Origin: an uncultured Mucilaginibacter sp.
GTDB taxonomy: Bacteria > Bacteroidota > Bacteroidia > Sphingobacteriales > Sphingobacteriaceae
NCBI RefSeq assembly: GCF_903893715.1
Contig: NZ_CAITNG010000024.1
Coordinates: forward strand, 62,001-126,000
DNA length: 64,000 nucleotides
Direction of reading: 5' to 3'
Shown here: positions 16,508 to 27,010 of the stretch, piece after piece
Layout of the letters: each line of letters starts with the position of its first letter
How positions within the stretch are numbered: position 1 is the stretch's first letter
Notes under the pieces: generated by a model
What the model saw: the letters and a program-made list of their open reading frames with translations, nothing else
Database searches by the model: none
Told to the model about the DNA's origin: nothing
Made by a program: the position numbers and the translations under genes

Positions 16508-18019
16508 TTAACATCCTTCACCAGATGCTGCTGTAGTATATACCGCCGGAGTTGCTTTTAATGGGTTAATTAATGTACTCGCTCGTGCACCTAATGACGG
16601 TATTAATCCAGGGTTTGCGTTCTCGAATGCGGGAAACATGCCTTGTAAAGCAATGTTATTTAAATAAAACATTACCAAAGTTGCATATAGTGATGAATAT
16701 ACAGGTTGTGCTCCCGCTAAAAAAAAGTCTTGTCCATGAATTAAATTTATTTGTGCGCTTGCATAATGATAAGCTTGATAAATAAATTCTTTTTGCATAC
16801 TTGGCGTTATGGTTACTAAGTTAGACGGATTCGTAGGATCAATAATGTTGTTTGGGATACTAATATACAAATTAAAAACAATCACATTAGTTTGTGTTTG
16901 ATAAAAAGGGAAATGTGGTAAATCGGTAATCCCAAATTGAACGCCAGTCAAATTGACTTCGCTACTATTACTCGAGGAAAAAGTCAACACGATACTACTT
17001 TTACATAAAGGTCGAAAACCAACAGGTGGAGGTGGCGTCGCATCCGCAGGCGGGCACCCTGCGAGACTCTGTACTACCGCATGCCCATGTATCACATTTG
17101 GATAAGGTGAAGTTGATGGCGGTGTTGTATTTGTTGTGGTGGTGTCTGTCGGTACCGGTGGGTTACAAGGCGGCGGTTGCGTATTGCCATCTCCGGGGTC
17201 TCCGCCAGTACTCGGGTCTCCGGTAACGGGGCCATTATTAGTATTATCGTCGCCAGTACCATCATCGTATGAAAAACTGTAGCAAGTTACAGTAACATCG
17301 CGAAGGGGGCTTACATGATAGACACCATTATCGTCTATATTATACCCATATGTATAGCCCACAAAACAATCTGTCTCATATATCAAAGTTGCTAATTTAG
17401 GATTGATGGATTGTATGTTCCCATTACCTGATGTTGTTGACTTGTTCGGTGTATAATATCCTTTTATTTTACCATTAACATAATTATACCCGTTAATAAA
17501 TTGCCTGTTCAACGTATAAAACATTACCTGCCCGCTAAAATTTGCAGGTATGTTGTTGTAATGAACATAAGGTATAACCGAACTGCTGGTAGAATCCTGT
17601 AGGTTTTCAATAACTTTCATATAAAAATTTAACCGGCTGCCATCGTTAAACTCCAAAAAAACAGCGCTGGTTTTGTTTTTTGTCAACGATGGGGCCGCCC
17701 CTAATGTCCAAAGATTATTATCCTTATTGATGTCAAATTCCAACACCCTGCTTTTGGCGCGTTGCAAAAAATAAATCTTGCCCCAAATAACGTCCCTCGT
17801 TTGTATCAAAGTACTCTTATCGGTCACTAATACGTTGCCGGGCACGGAATCGTTAGTATAAATTTTTTGCAGGGCAGCCAGGTCTATATCGTTACCGATG
17901 TTGGTCTCTGGCGAAACGGAATTGTTTTTCCTGCAGCTATTTACTATAAAAGCAGTGATAATTAATAACAATAATCCAAATACTTTAATTAACAGCCGGT
18001 TAGTGTAACTTTTTTTCAT
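16508..18019 (-). CDS. Lipoprotein with Pro/Thr-rich linker and distinct C-terminal domain
   Basis: The start is placed at MKKSYTNRLLIKVFGLLLLI, giving 503 residues with a lipobox (FIVNSC) near residue 26; the frame is open further upstream, but without a signal. Residues about 30-240 form an N-terminal domain (DVIWGKIYFLQRAKSRVLEFDI). Then follows a low-complexity linker rich in Gly, Asp, Thr and Pro (about 240-330). The C-terminal part (FHGHAVVQ-type HGHAVVQSLAG, QAYHYASAQINLIHG, MFPAFENANPG) is unassigned. Two-gene unit with the small protein that follows. Confidence 0.75.
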   Translation of the reverse strand: MKKSYTNRLLIKVFGLLLLIITAFIVNSCRKNNSVSPETNIGNDIDLAALQKIYTNDSVPGNVLVTDKSTLIQTRDVIWGKIYFLQRAKSRVLEFDINKDNNLWTLGAAPSLTKNKTSAVFLEFNDGSRLNFYMKVIENLQDSTSSSVIPYVHYNNIPANFSGQVMFYTLNRQFINGYNYVNGKIKGYYTPNKSTTSGNGNIQSINPKLATLIYETDCFVGYTYGYNIDDNGVYHVSPLRDVTVTCYSFSYDDGTGDDNTNNGPVTGDPSTGGDPGDGNTQPPPCNPPVPTDTTTTNTTPPSTSPYPNVIHGHAVVQSLAGCPPADATPPPPVGFRPLCKSSIVLTFSSSNSSEVNLTGVQFGITDLPHFPFYQTQTNVIVFNLYISIPNNIIDPTNPSNLVTITPSMQKEFIYQAYHYASAQINLIHGQDFFLAGAQPVYSSLYATLVMFYLNNIALQGMFPAFENANPGLIPSLGARASTLINPLKATPAVYTTAASGEGC

Positions 18020-18072
18020 AAGGGTGTTTTTAATATTGCTAAATATATCGTGATATATCCGGCTTTGCAATA

Positions 18073-18106
18073 GGTGAAAACACGGTATTTTATACGGTGT
18101 TTTCAC
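18073..18106. promoter_or_regulatory. Inverted repeat between the lipoprotein gene and paralogue 2
   Basis: GGTGAAAACAC (18073-18083) and GGTGTTTTCAC (18096-18106) form a perfect 11-bp inverted repeat with a 12-base centre. The repeat sits in the divergent spacer, 54 bases before the lipoprotein start and 78 bases before paralogue 2, so it could serve both genes. Confidence 0.65.
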
Positions 18107-18183
18107 GGGTATATTTTATTTTCCAAAATGCGTAATTTAACCGCCTGTTCAAGATACATTTTAAAACTGACCGCGCTTTAACC

Positions 18184-18882
18184 ATGAAACATACTTTCTT
18201 AACCTTATTGCTGATTACCTTTACCGGATTTTGCTACGCGCAGGACACCACGGCCAATGCCGGGCCCGAAACGGTCACACGTACAAATAACCCATCCACC
18301 GACATCCAAGAAAAGTTTACGGTATTAAAGGCCGATAAAAAAGTTAATCAGGGGTTATTCCAAGCCTTTTTTCATGAAAAGATTCTTGTAGCCAGTGGTC
18401 GCTATGATCATGGTGTGAAGGTTGGTACATGGCGGTATAATAGTATTAAAGGTATTATAGATCAGGCTTATGATTATACCAATAACAAAGTTATTTTTGC
18501 ACGAAAACCAGATACTTCATTTGCCCGGTTTGAGTTTGACACAAAAATCAGCGATACCGATTCATTGACTTATCCTATAAAATTAGGCGGCAACTTTTAC
18601 GGTTATTGGTTTCTTATAGACGCACGCATTGACCAGTTTATTAAGGACATGCATAATGAAGGGATGTCAAAAGAATACATTTGTACCCATATATTAAATG
18701 TTGGTGCTGATGGAATTTTAACCCGGTGGCAACTATTAGTAATAAGCAAAAATTTTAAAAAACTGTACGAAATTCAATTGGATAAGCTAAGCGACGATGA
18801 TAAATTATTTATTCCTGCAACCCAAAATGGTAAACCTGTAGGTTCAAACGTATATGTAAAAACCAAGACGAAGTTTTTTTGA
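18184..18882 (+). CDS. Secreted protein with a MORN-like motif, paralogue 2
   Basis: 232 residues with a signal peptide (MKHTFLTLLLITFTGFCYAQ). Collinear with the protein at 15200-15901: PETVTRTN, LKADKKVNQGLFQAFFHEKILVASGRYDHGVKVGTWRYN, FEFDTKISDTDSLTYPIKLGG and DKLSDDDKLFIPATQNGKPV are shared. The duplication brackets the lipoprotein unit. Function unknown. Confidence 0.8.
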   Translation: MKHTFLTLLLITFTGFCYAQDTTANAGPETVTRTNNPSTDIQEKFTVLKADKKVNQGLFQAFFHEKILVASGRYDHGVKVGTWRYNSIKGIIDQAYDYTNNKVIFARKPDTSFARFEFDTKISDTDSLTYPIKLGGNFYGYWFLIDARIDQFIKDMHNEGMSKEYICTHILNVGADGILTRWQLLVISKNFKKLYEIQLDKLSDDDKLFIPATQNGKPVGSNVYVKTKTKFF

Positions 18883-18972
18883 TAAAAGATTTTGAGTAGT
18901 TGGCATAATTCAAATGACAATCCTTAAATTTCCCCCTTGCACATACCCCGCAATATTTATAATTTAGTTGCG

Positions 18973-20769
18973 ATGGATAATTTTATTGTTTCGGCCCGTA
19001 AATACCGCCCGGTTACCTTCGATACCGTTGTGGGCCAGCAACATATCACCAACACGTTAAAAAACGCCATAAAAAATAACCAGCTGGCGCAGGCATTTTT
19101 GTTCTGCGGTCCGCGGGGGGTGGGTAAAACCACCTGCGCGCGCATACTGGCCAAAACCATCAACTGCACCAATTTGCAGGCCCATGTGGAAGCCTGCGGC
19201 GAGTGCGATTCGTGCAAGGCCTTTGCGCGGGGCAACTCCTTCAATGTGCATGAACTGGATGCGGCATCGAACAATTCGGTCGAAGATATCCGCAGCCTGA
19301 TAGAACAGGTGCGCATACCGCCCGGTGCCGGCAAATACAAGATATATATTATCGACGAAGTGCACATGCTGTCGCAGGCAGCTTTTAACGCTTTTTTAAA
19401 AACGCTGGAAGAACCACCGCCCTACGCCATATTTATACTGGCCACCACCGAAAAACATAAAATACTGCCCACTATATTGTCGCGCTGCCAGATATTCGAT
19501 TTTAACCGGATACGGGTAGAGGATATGGCCAATCATCTGGCCACCATCGCGCAAAAAGAGGAAATAAAGTACGAGGACGATGGCTTGCACATCATCGCCC
19601 AAAAAGCGGATGGCGGCTTGCGTGATGCTTTGAGCATGTTCGACCAGATAGTCAACTTTTCGGGCGGCAACGTAACCTACCGTTCGGTTATCGATAACCT
19701 GAATATTTTAGACTACGACTATTACTTTAACGCCACCCAAAGCCTGCTGAACGAGGATACCGCCGCAACGCTGTTGTTGTTTGACGAGATATTGTCGCAC
19801 GGTTTTGATGGCAGCCACTTTATATCCGGCCTTACCGAGCACTTCCGCAATTTGCTGGTGGGTAAGGATACCGAAACACTGAAACTGCTGGAAGTAAGTG
19901 AAGGCATCCGCCGGAAATACCTGGAACAAAGTAAAGCGGCATCGGTATCGTTCCTGCTATCGGCCATGAACATTGCCAACCAGTGCGACCTGAACTATAA
20001 GCTAAGCAAAAACCAGCGTTTGCAGGTAGAACTCGCGCTGCTCAAAATGTGCCATATCAGTTCGGCGCTCAGCCTCGCAACCACACCACTTAATACCAAC
20101 CAGCCCGAAGGGCAGGTAAAAAAAAAACCTGAGCCCGTAATAGTAACCGAGCCCGAAGTACCGTATCATACCACCCAACCCGAACATCCTAAAACAAACG
20201 GGGTGCAGATAGCCGAGCAGCCAAAGCCGCAAGCACCGGTGAATGCTGCCGTAGCCGAACCGGTTCAGACACCCAAATTAATTGCATTTGTACCTAATTT
20301 AAATATCGCTTCCACTTCGGTAAAAATACCGTCGTTAAAAGATATCGGTAAGGTTATCCAAAAAGAGGAAGAAGAAGACCCTTACATCAGGGGTGTTGAT
20401 AAGGAACAATTTACCGAAGAAGCTTTTATGGAATGCTGGCACCAATATGCCGCCATCATAAAAAAAGAAGGCAAAATGAATTTGCTGAGCATTTTTACCG
20501 CCGACGCGCCAAAAGCCTTGGGAAATTGCTTGTACGAAATTATTGTTACCACCAAAGCTCAGGAGCTGGCCTTTCGCGATGACAAGCATAACCTGCTGAA
20601 CCACTTACGCACCACGCTCAAAAATTTCGACATCGAAGTGAATACCCGTATTGAGGAGTCGACAGTAGCCAAGCGCCCTTATACCGCTTCCGAAAAATTC
20701 CAACATATGGCAACCAAAAACCCCGAACTGGCCGAATTAAGGAAACGGTTTAATTTGGAGCTGGAGTAG
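18973..20769 (+). CDS. dnaX: DNA polymerase III subunit gamma/tau
   Basis: The clamp-loader ATPase. The start is set at MDNFIVSARKYRPVTFDTVVGQQH, the conserved N-terminus, giving 598 residues; the frame opens 12 codons earlier without conserved sequence. Walker A GPRGVGKTT, the four-Cys zinc knuckle (CTNL...CGECDSC), Walker B IIDEVHML and the SRC sensor (ILSRCQIF) are present. After about residue 365 come a proline-rich linker and a C-terminal tau-like domain (QYAAIIKKEGKMNLLSIF). No frameshift heptamer was identified for a short gamma form. Confidence 0.97.
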   Translation: MDNFIVSARKYRPVTFDTVVGQQHITNTLKNAIKNNQLAQAFLFCGPRGVGKTTCARILAKTINCTNLQAHVEACGECDSCKAFARGNSFNVHELDAASNNSVEDIRSLIEQVRIPPGAGKYKIYIIDEVHMLSQAAFNAFLKTLEEPPPYAIFILATTEKHKILPTILSRCQIFDFNRIRVEDMANHLATIAQKEEIKYEDDGLHIIAQKADGGLRDALSMFDQIVNFSGGNVTYRSVIDNLNILDYDYYFNATQSLLNEDTAATLLLFDEILSHGFDGSHFISGLTEHFRNLLVGKDTETLKLLEVSEGIRRKYLEQSKAASVSFLLSAMNIANQCDLNYKLSKNQRLQVELALLKMCHISSALSLATTPLNTNQPEGQVKKKPEPVIVTEPEVPYHTTQPEHPKTNGVQIAEQPKPQAPVNAAVAEPVQTPKLIAFVPNLNIASTSVKIPSLKDIGKVIQKEEEEDPYIRGVDKEQFTEEAFMECWHQYAAIIKKEGKMNLLSIFTADAPKALGNCLYEIIVTTKAQELAFRDDKHNLLNHLRTTLKNFDIEVNTRIEESTVAKRPYTASEKFQHMATKNPELAELRKRFNLELE

Positions 20770-20771
20770 GA

Positions 20772-21194
20772 TTACCGCACTCTTCCCGGCATATCATTTT
20801 TCGGATATCCTTCCTCATCTAAATCATCCCGGTCATCTTCGGGGGTATGAGCCAGCAAATGGTCTACAATATCGGTCTCCAAATTCTCGCCCTGGTCAAT
20901 GTGCATACCCAGGTGCGGTGCATCAAGTTCTAACGATTCATCCTTAATGTATTCATCCACAGCCAAGGGGTTAGATTCATCGTAGGTGGATAGCATATCG
21001 CCGCCATCTTTCACCGAGGTGTTGTAAGGGTCGGGGTGGTCGTAATCGGGGTTATCGCTTTTTATATCAAACTCATAGCTATCGTCTTCTTTATTGTAGC
21101 GTAGGTTTTCGCGGTCCACTTTATCGTTCAGCGAATCGGTGCTGTCGATATATTTAGGTGCTTTGGTTCCGGGGTTGTTTTTTTGCGCGTTCAT
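20772..21194 (-). CDS. Acidic protein of unknown function
   Basis: 140 residues, strongly acidic (many Asp and Glu), with low predicted hydrophobicity and no membrane or signal segment; likely disordered or extended. Convergent with dnaX, the stops being two bases apart. Similar short acidic proteins are common in this family of bacteria but have no known role. The frame has normal codon use and a clear ATG, so it is likely real. Confidence 0.7.
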   Translation of the reverse strand: MNAQKNNPGTKAPKYIDSTDSLNDKVDRENLRYNKEDDSYEFDIKSDNPDYDHPDPYNTSVKDGGDMLSTYDESNPLAVDEYIKDESLELDAPHLGMHIDQGENLETDIVDHLLAHTPEDDRDDLDEEGYPKNDMPGRVR

Positions 21195-21281
21195 GGTCTA
21201 CAGATTTAGTTGCGTAATACTAAGAAAAAACCTTGCCAGAAAAAATGACTAACATTATTAAAACGTTCAAACCCAAAATTA

Positions 21282-21289
21282 TATATTTG
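21282..21289 (+). promoter_or_regulatory. Probable -7 box of icd
   Basis: TATATTTG matches TANNTTTG and lies 36 bases before the icd start. No TTTG is found at the expected upstream distance, so this is weaker than the ribosomal promoters. Confidence 0.5.
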
Positions 21290-21325
21290 CCGCTTGTAAA
21301 AATTGAAACACAAGAATAACCCCAT

Positions 21326-22555
21326 ATGTCAAAAATTAAAGTAGCTAACCCGGTTGTGGAGCTTGATGGCGACGAAATGACGCGCATCATCTGGAAATTT
21401 ATTAAAGACAAACTGATCATCCCTTACCTCGACCTCGACATTAAATACTATGACCTGGGCATTGAGTACCGCGATGAAACCAACGACCAGGTTACTATCG
21501 ACTCGGCAAATGCTATTTTAAAATACGGCGTAGGCATAAAATGTGCTACCATTACTCCTGATGAAGAGCGGGTTAAAGAATTTGGTTTGAAACAAATGTG
21601 GAAATCGCCAAACGGAACCATCCGTAACATTTTGGACGGAACGGTTTTCCGCGAGCCTATTGTGATGAGCAATGTGCCCCGTTTGGTGCCCAACTGGACA
21701 GCCCCGATCTGCATCGGCCGCCATGCTTTTGGCGACCAGTACCGCGCTACCGATTTTGTAACCAAAGGCAAAGGAAAACTGACCATAACTTTTACGCCTG
21801 AAGGCGGCGGTGCCGAACAAAGTTTTGAAGTGTATAACTTTAAGGGCGATGGTGTAGCCATGGCGATGTATAACACCGATGAGTCGATCAAGGGTTTCGC
21901 GCATGCCTGCTTTAACCAAGCCTTGATGAAAGGCTGGCCTTTATACTTATCGACCAAAAACACCATCCTAAAAAAATACGATGGTCGTTTTAAAGATATT
22001 TTTGAAGAGATATACCAAAACGATTACAAAGCCAAATTCGCGGAAGCTAAAATTACTTATGAGCACCGCTTAATTGACGACATGGTTGCTTCTGCTTTGA
22101 AATGGCATGGTAACTTTGTTTGGGCTTGTAAAAACTATGATGGCGACGTACAAAGCGATACCGTAGCGCAAGGTTTTGGTTCGTTGGGTTTAATGACTTC
22201 CACATTGGTTACCCCGAACGGTACTGTGATGGAAGCAGAAGCAGCACACGGCACCGTAACCCGCCACTACCGTGAGCACCAGGCTGGCAGGCCAACATCA
22301 ACCAACCCTATCGCGTCTATCTTCGCGTGGACACGTGGTTTGGAGTTCCGCGGCAAGCTGGACGGTAACCAGGAGTTAATTGACTTTTGCCATGCTTTTG
22401 AGCAGGTTTGTATAGAAACCGTTGAAAGCGGCAAAATGACCAAAGACCTGGCCATCACCATTAAACCAAAAGTAGAACACGGTACCGATTACCTGTACAC
22501 CGAAGAGTTTTTGGAAGCTATTGACGAAAATTTGAAAAAGAAGTTGGGTAAGTAA
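21326..22555 (+). CDS. icd: NADP-dependent isocitrate dehydrogenase (type II, eukaryote-like)
   Basis: 409 residues. It belongs to the subfamily shared with eukaryotic cytosolic and mitochondrial enzymes: [14 protein letters not shown] at the N-terminus, [43 protein letters not shown] with the metal-binding Asp residues, and [15 protein letters not shown] near the coenzyme site. It makes 2-oxoglutarate and NADPH in the TCA cycle. Monocistronic: a terminator follows directly. Confidence 0.95.
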   Translation: MSKIKVANPVVELDGDEMTRIIWKFIKDKLIIPYLDLDIKYYDLGIEYRDETNDQVTIDSANAILKYGVGIKCATITPDEERVKEFGLKQMWKSPNGTIRNILDGTVFREPIVMSNVPRLVPNWTAPICIGRHAFGDQYRATDFVTKGKGKLTITFTPEGGGAEQSFEVYNFKGDGVAMAMYNTDESIKGFAHACFNQALMKGWPLYLSTKNTILKKYDGRFKDIFEEIYQNDYKAKFAEAKITYEHRLIDDMVASALKWHGNFVWACKNYDGDVQSDTVAQGFGSLGLMTSTLVTPNGTVMEAEAAHGTVTRHYREHQAGRPTSTNPIASIFAWTRGLEFRGKLDGNQELIDFCHAFEQVCIETVESGKMTKDLAITIKPKVEHGTDYLYTEEFLEAIDENLKKKLGK

Positions 22556-22576
22556 TTAGCCCGGTCTATTAAATAT

Positions 22577-22613
22577 AAAAGGGTCAATTTGCATAGCAAA
22601 TTGACCCTTTTTT
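22577..22613 (+). terminator. Terminator of icd
   Basis: AAAAGGGTCAATTTGC pairs with GCAAATTGACCCTTTT around the loop ATA, followed by further T residues. It begins 21 bases after the icd stop. Confidence 0.92.
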
Positions 22614-22618
22614 GAATT

Positions 22619-22668
22619 CTGTCATTGCATCAATGACAGGGTTGTGAGTAGCGAGGCTCTTGCCTCGC
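22619..22668. repeat. Two adjacent small palindromes in the icd-katG spacer
   Basis: CTGTCATTG-CAT-CAATGACAG (22619-22639) and GCGAGGC-TCTT-GCCTCGC (22651-22668) are both perfect hairpins. The second resembles dispersed spacer repeats of this group of bacteria. They are followed at 22700-22737 by a run of the word CATTTGCACA, also used in the fusA-rpsJ spacer. No gene is seen in the 302-base spacer 22556-22857. Confidence 0.65.
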
Positions 22669-22830
22669 GCCAGCGTGTTAGGTAGACTTTGAAAAAAAAC
22701 ATTTGCACACCTGCACATTTTCTCATTTGCACATACTTTCGCCGCCTAAGTACAAAGCCTTCGCCATAATGATGTAAATTATTAAATTTTCGGCTTCCGG
22801 TCATGGCAGGTTGCCAGATTATTACCCTAA

Positions 22831-25083
<2,253 letters not shown>

Positions 25084-25110
25084 TTTTAAAGTTAGGTTAT
25101 CGAATTACTA

Positions 25111-25139
25111 AAGGCGCCCCCTTGCGGGGGCGCCTTTTT
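25111..25139 (+). terminator. Terminator of katG
   Basis: AAGGCGCCCCC and GGGGGCGCCTT form a very GC-rich stem with loop TTGC, followed by TTT. It is also close to the end of the convergent YjbR-like gene and may serve both. Confidence 0.92.
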
Positions 25140-25146
25140 GCTGGTG

Positions 25147-25461
25147 TTATGCCAGCAAAGCATAACTGTCATCAATAAAGCTTTGCAGTTGCCGGGTAGT
25201 CAGCGAGCCATCAACTGTAATGGTATTCCAGTGTTTCTTGTTCATGTGGTAGCCTGGTTGTATGGCCGGGTAGCGTTCGCGTTCTTCGATGGCTTTTTCC
25301 GGGTCACACTTTACGTTGAAGGTGATAGGGTGTTGGTCCAGGCGGAGCAGCAGGAATATTTTGTTCTTTACTTTAAAAACCAATACCTCGGGGCCAAAGG
25401 GCAGTCCTTCTTCGGTGTCGGGTTTGGCAAGGCAATAATCGCGGATGTGTTCTTCGGTCAT
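25147..25461 (-). CDS. MmcQ/YjbR family protein
   Basis: 104 residues from the chosen start (MTEEHIRDYCLAKPDTEEGLPFG); an upstream ATG would add 12 residues that fall outside the usual family N-terminus. The CyaY-like fold family shows the early GxPFG pattern, then KNKIFLLL, FNVKCDPEKA, PGYHMNKKHWNTI and a C-terminal helix. Members are small cytosolic proteins proposed to bind DNA, without firm function. Convergent with katG. Confidence 0.85.
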   Translation of the reverse strand: MTEEHIRDYCLAKPDTEEGLPFGPEVLVFKVKNKIFLLLRLDQHPITFNVKCDPEKAIEERERYPAIQPGYHMNKKHWNTITVDGSLTTRQLQSFIDDSYALLA

Positions 25462-25573
25462 GGGTTTAAAATTGGTCGTTTTTTTGGATATTCGCAATGT
25501 TTTGACGATATTTGTGGTAGGGGGGTGATAAGGCTGCTTACCCGAAAAATTTCTTATTTGTTCTTTTTAAAAC

Positions 25574-25790
25574 ACCCATATTTACCCATAGTAGATTATG
25601 GAAGATGGAAAAGGTAAGATGGAAGATATGTTTACTATACCCATAATTACCCATGAGGTAGCGTTAGCGGTAGTAGTGGAAAGCCCGGATCCGCTTCTAT
25701 CAGCGGCGAGGGCTTGCAACGGATAGCGCGGCCCGTTGGCCAACGGGAACGCCCAGGTGAATTTTTTAAAAGTACCCATATTTACCCATA
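25574..25790. repeat. Array of three paired ACCCAT units around a palindromic element
   Basis: Paired units ACCCAT-N4-ACCCAT occur at 25574-25589, 25639-25654 and 25774-25789. The two ACCCAT half-sites are ten bases apart centre to centre in every case. Between the second and third unit lies the structured element 25657-25747. The first spacer repeats the word AAGATGGAA. Together with rpsL's promoter this fills the 499-base spacer 25462-25960, in which I see no gene. Confidence 0.75.
25657..25747. repeat. Structured dispersed-repeat-like element with two hairpins
   Basis: GGTAGCGTTAGCGGTAGTAG leads into a hairpin (AAGCCC at 25681-25686 with GGGCTT at 25710-25715; inner CCGC with GCGG), then GCAACGGATAGCGCGG and a perfect 16-bp palindrome CCCGTTGGCCAACGGG (25732-25747). 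GC content is well above that of the flanks. The order and strictness of the stems suggest a conserved structured element or small RNA, but its type is not established. Confidence 0.6.
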
Positions 25791-25882
25791 TAAGTCAACC
25801 ACCCGGCAACGTAATCAACCCACTGACTGCCCGCTCCTCACCACTCCCCATATTATCCCTAAATTAAATTTATCTCAACCTA

Positions 25883-25913
25883 TTGTATATCAAAAGATAA
25901 CTTCCTACCTTTG
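25883..25913 (+). promoter_or_regulatory. Promoter of the rpsL operon
   Basis: TTG (25883-25885), a 20-base spacer and TACCTTTG (25906-25913). The transcript should start close to 25916, where the 7-bp hairpin GTCCTTA-AAA-TAAGGAC (25916-25932) begins, so the hairpin forms the 5' end of the mRNA. Confidence 0.8.
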
Positions 25914-25960
25914 CAGTCCTTAAAATAAGGACAGAAGTAAATAAACATTTAAAAGGAACA

Positions 25961-26386
25961 ATGCCTACTATTCAACAATTAGTTAGAAAAGGTAGAGTAG
26001 CTATGGTTGACAAGAGTAAGTCGCCAGCGTTGGACTCATGTCCACAGCGAAGAGGCGTGTGCACCCGTGTGTACACCACTACCCCTAAAAAACCAAACTC
26101 AGCAATGCGTAAAGTTGCGCGTGTGCGTTTAACCAACGGAAAAGAAGTGAATGCTTACATCCCTGGTGAAGGCCACAACTTACAGGAGCACTCGATCGTT
26201 TTGATACGTGGTGGCCGTGTTAAGGATTTACCAGGTGTACGTTACCACATCATCCGTGGCGCGTTAGATACTTCGGGCGTAGCCGGTCGTAACCAACGTC
26301 GTTCAAAATATGGTACCAAACGCCCTAAACCAGGTCAGGCAGCAGCTCCGGCAGGAAAAGGCGCACCAGCTAAGAAAAAGAAATAA
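25961..26386 (+). CDS. rpsL: 30S ribosomal protein S12
   Basis: 141 residues: the S12 core plus a short Ala/Lys-rich tail ([14 protein letters not shown]). Decoding-centre motifs [18 protein letters not shown] and [12 protein letters not shown] have the normal lysines at the positions where substitutions give streptomycin resistance, so this copy is of the sensitive type at those sites. First gene of the str cluster. Only a weak SD (AAAGGAA) is present. Confidence 0.98.
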   Translation: MPTIQQLVRKGRVAMVDKSKSPALDSCPQRRGVCTRVYTTTPKKPNSAMRKVARVRLTNGKEVNAYIPGEGHNLQEHSIVLIRGGRVKDLPGVRYHIIRGALDTSGVAGRNQRRSKYGTKRPKPGQAAAPAGKGAPAKKKK

Positions 26387-26405
26387 TTAAGGAGGATAGA
26401 TAGCA
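26387..26405 (+). promoter_or_regulatory. Strong Shine-Dalgarno sequence of rpsG
   Basis: TAAGGAGGAT (26388-26397) is complementary to the 16S 3' end over eight or more bases and lies ten bases before the rpsG start. Such a site is rare in Bacteroidota, where most genes have AT-rich leaders. Confidence 0.75.
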
Positions 26406-26873
26406 ATGAGAAAGTCAAAACCAAAAAAGAGAATTATCCTTCCTGATCCAAAGTTTAACGATACTTTGGTAACAAGGTTTGTAAACAACATGATGTACGA
26501 CGGGAAGAAAAGTACCGCCTATACCATATTTTACGATGCTGTTGAACTTGTTGAGAAAAAAACCAGCGAAAGCGGTTTAGATACATGGAAAAAAGCATTG
26601 AACAATGTAATGCCTGCCGTTGAAGTAAAGAGCCGCCGTGTTGGTGGTGCAAACTTCCAGGTGCCAACCGAAGTTCGTCCGGAGCGTAAAATTGCTTTGG
26701 GTATGAAATGGTTGATCAGCTATGCACGTAAACGTGGCGAAAAAACCATGATGGAAAAATTGGCAGGCGAAATTATTTCGGCTTCCAAAGGTGAAGGTGC
26801 AGCGGTGAAGAAGAAAGAAGATACGCACAAAATGGCTGAAGCCAACAAAGCGTTCTCTCACTTCCGTTTCTAA
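26406..26873 (+). CDS. rpsG: 30S ribosomal protein S7
   Basis: 155 residues. The conserved [45 protein letters not shown] and [13 protein letters not shown] segments are present. S7 nucleates assembly of the 30S head and is a translational autoregulator of the str operon in E. coli. Preceded by one of the strongest SD sequences in the window. Confidence 0.98.
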   Translation: MRKSKPKKRIILPDPKFNDTLVTRFVNNMMYDGKKSTAYTIFYDAVELVEKKTSESGLDTWKKALNNVMPAVEVKSRRVGGANFQVPTEVRPERKIALGMKWLISYARKRGEKTMMEKLAGEIISASKGEGAAVKKKEDTHKMAEANKAFSHFRF

Positions 26874-26879
26874 TATATT

Positions 26880-26997
26880 GATTACACCGATTTTTGTTTT
26901 TGATTACACTGATTTATATCCAATGTAATTTAAAACCAGAGGTCGGTGTAGTTATTAAACAATCTGTGAAATCATTTTGCTAAATCGGAGAAATCCA
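26880..26997 (+). repeat. Word-repeat hairpin in the rpsG-fusA spacer (GATTACACCGATT)
   Basis: The 5' half has GATTACACCGATTT (26880-26893) and GATTACACTGATTT (26902-26915). The 3' half has the complementary-type words GGTCGGTGTAGTT (26941-26953), AATCTGTGAAATC and AAATCGGAGAAATCC (26982-26996). Arms are imperfect. It fills the 137-base spacer inside the operon, ending 14 bases before fusA. Confidence 0.7.
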
Positions 26998-27010
26998 AAA
27001 AAAAATTAAT

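Noticed and set aside
15089..18106. The two inverted repeats considered as ends of an invertible DNA segment
   Set aside because: Each 11-bp inverted repeat is complete in itself with an 11-12 base centre. The two sites lie 3 kb apart with genes on both strands between them, and no recombinase gene is nearby.
25138..25617. 159-codon frame on the + strand
   Set aside because: Antisense to the YjbR-like gene and running through the katG terminator.
25574..25790. ACCCAT arrays considered as a CRISPR array
   Set aside because: Units are only 16 bases, spacer lengths are 49 and 119 bases, and no cas genes are in the window.
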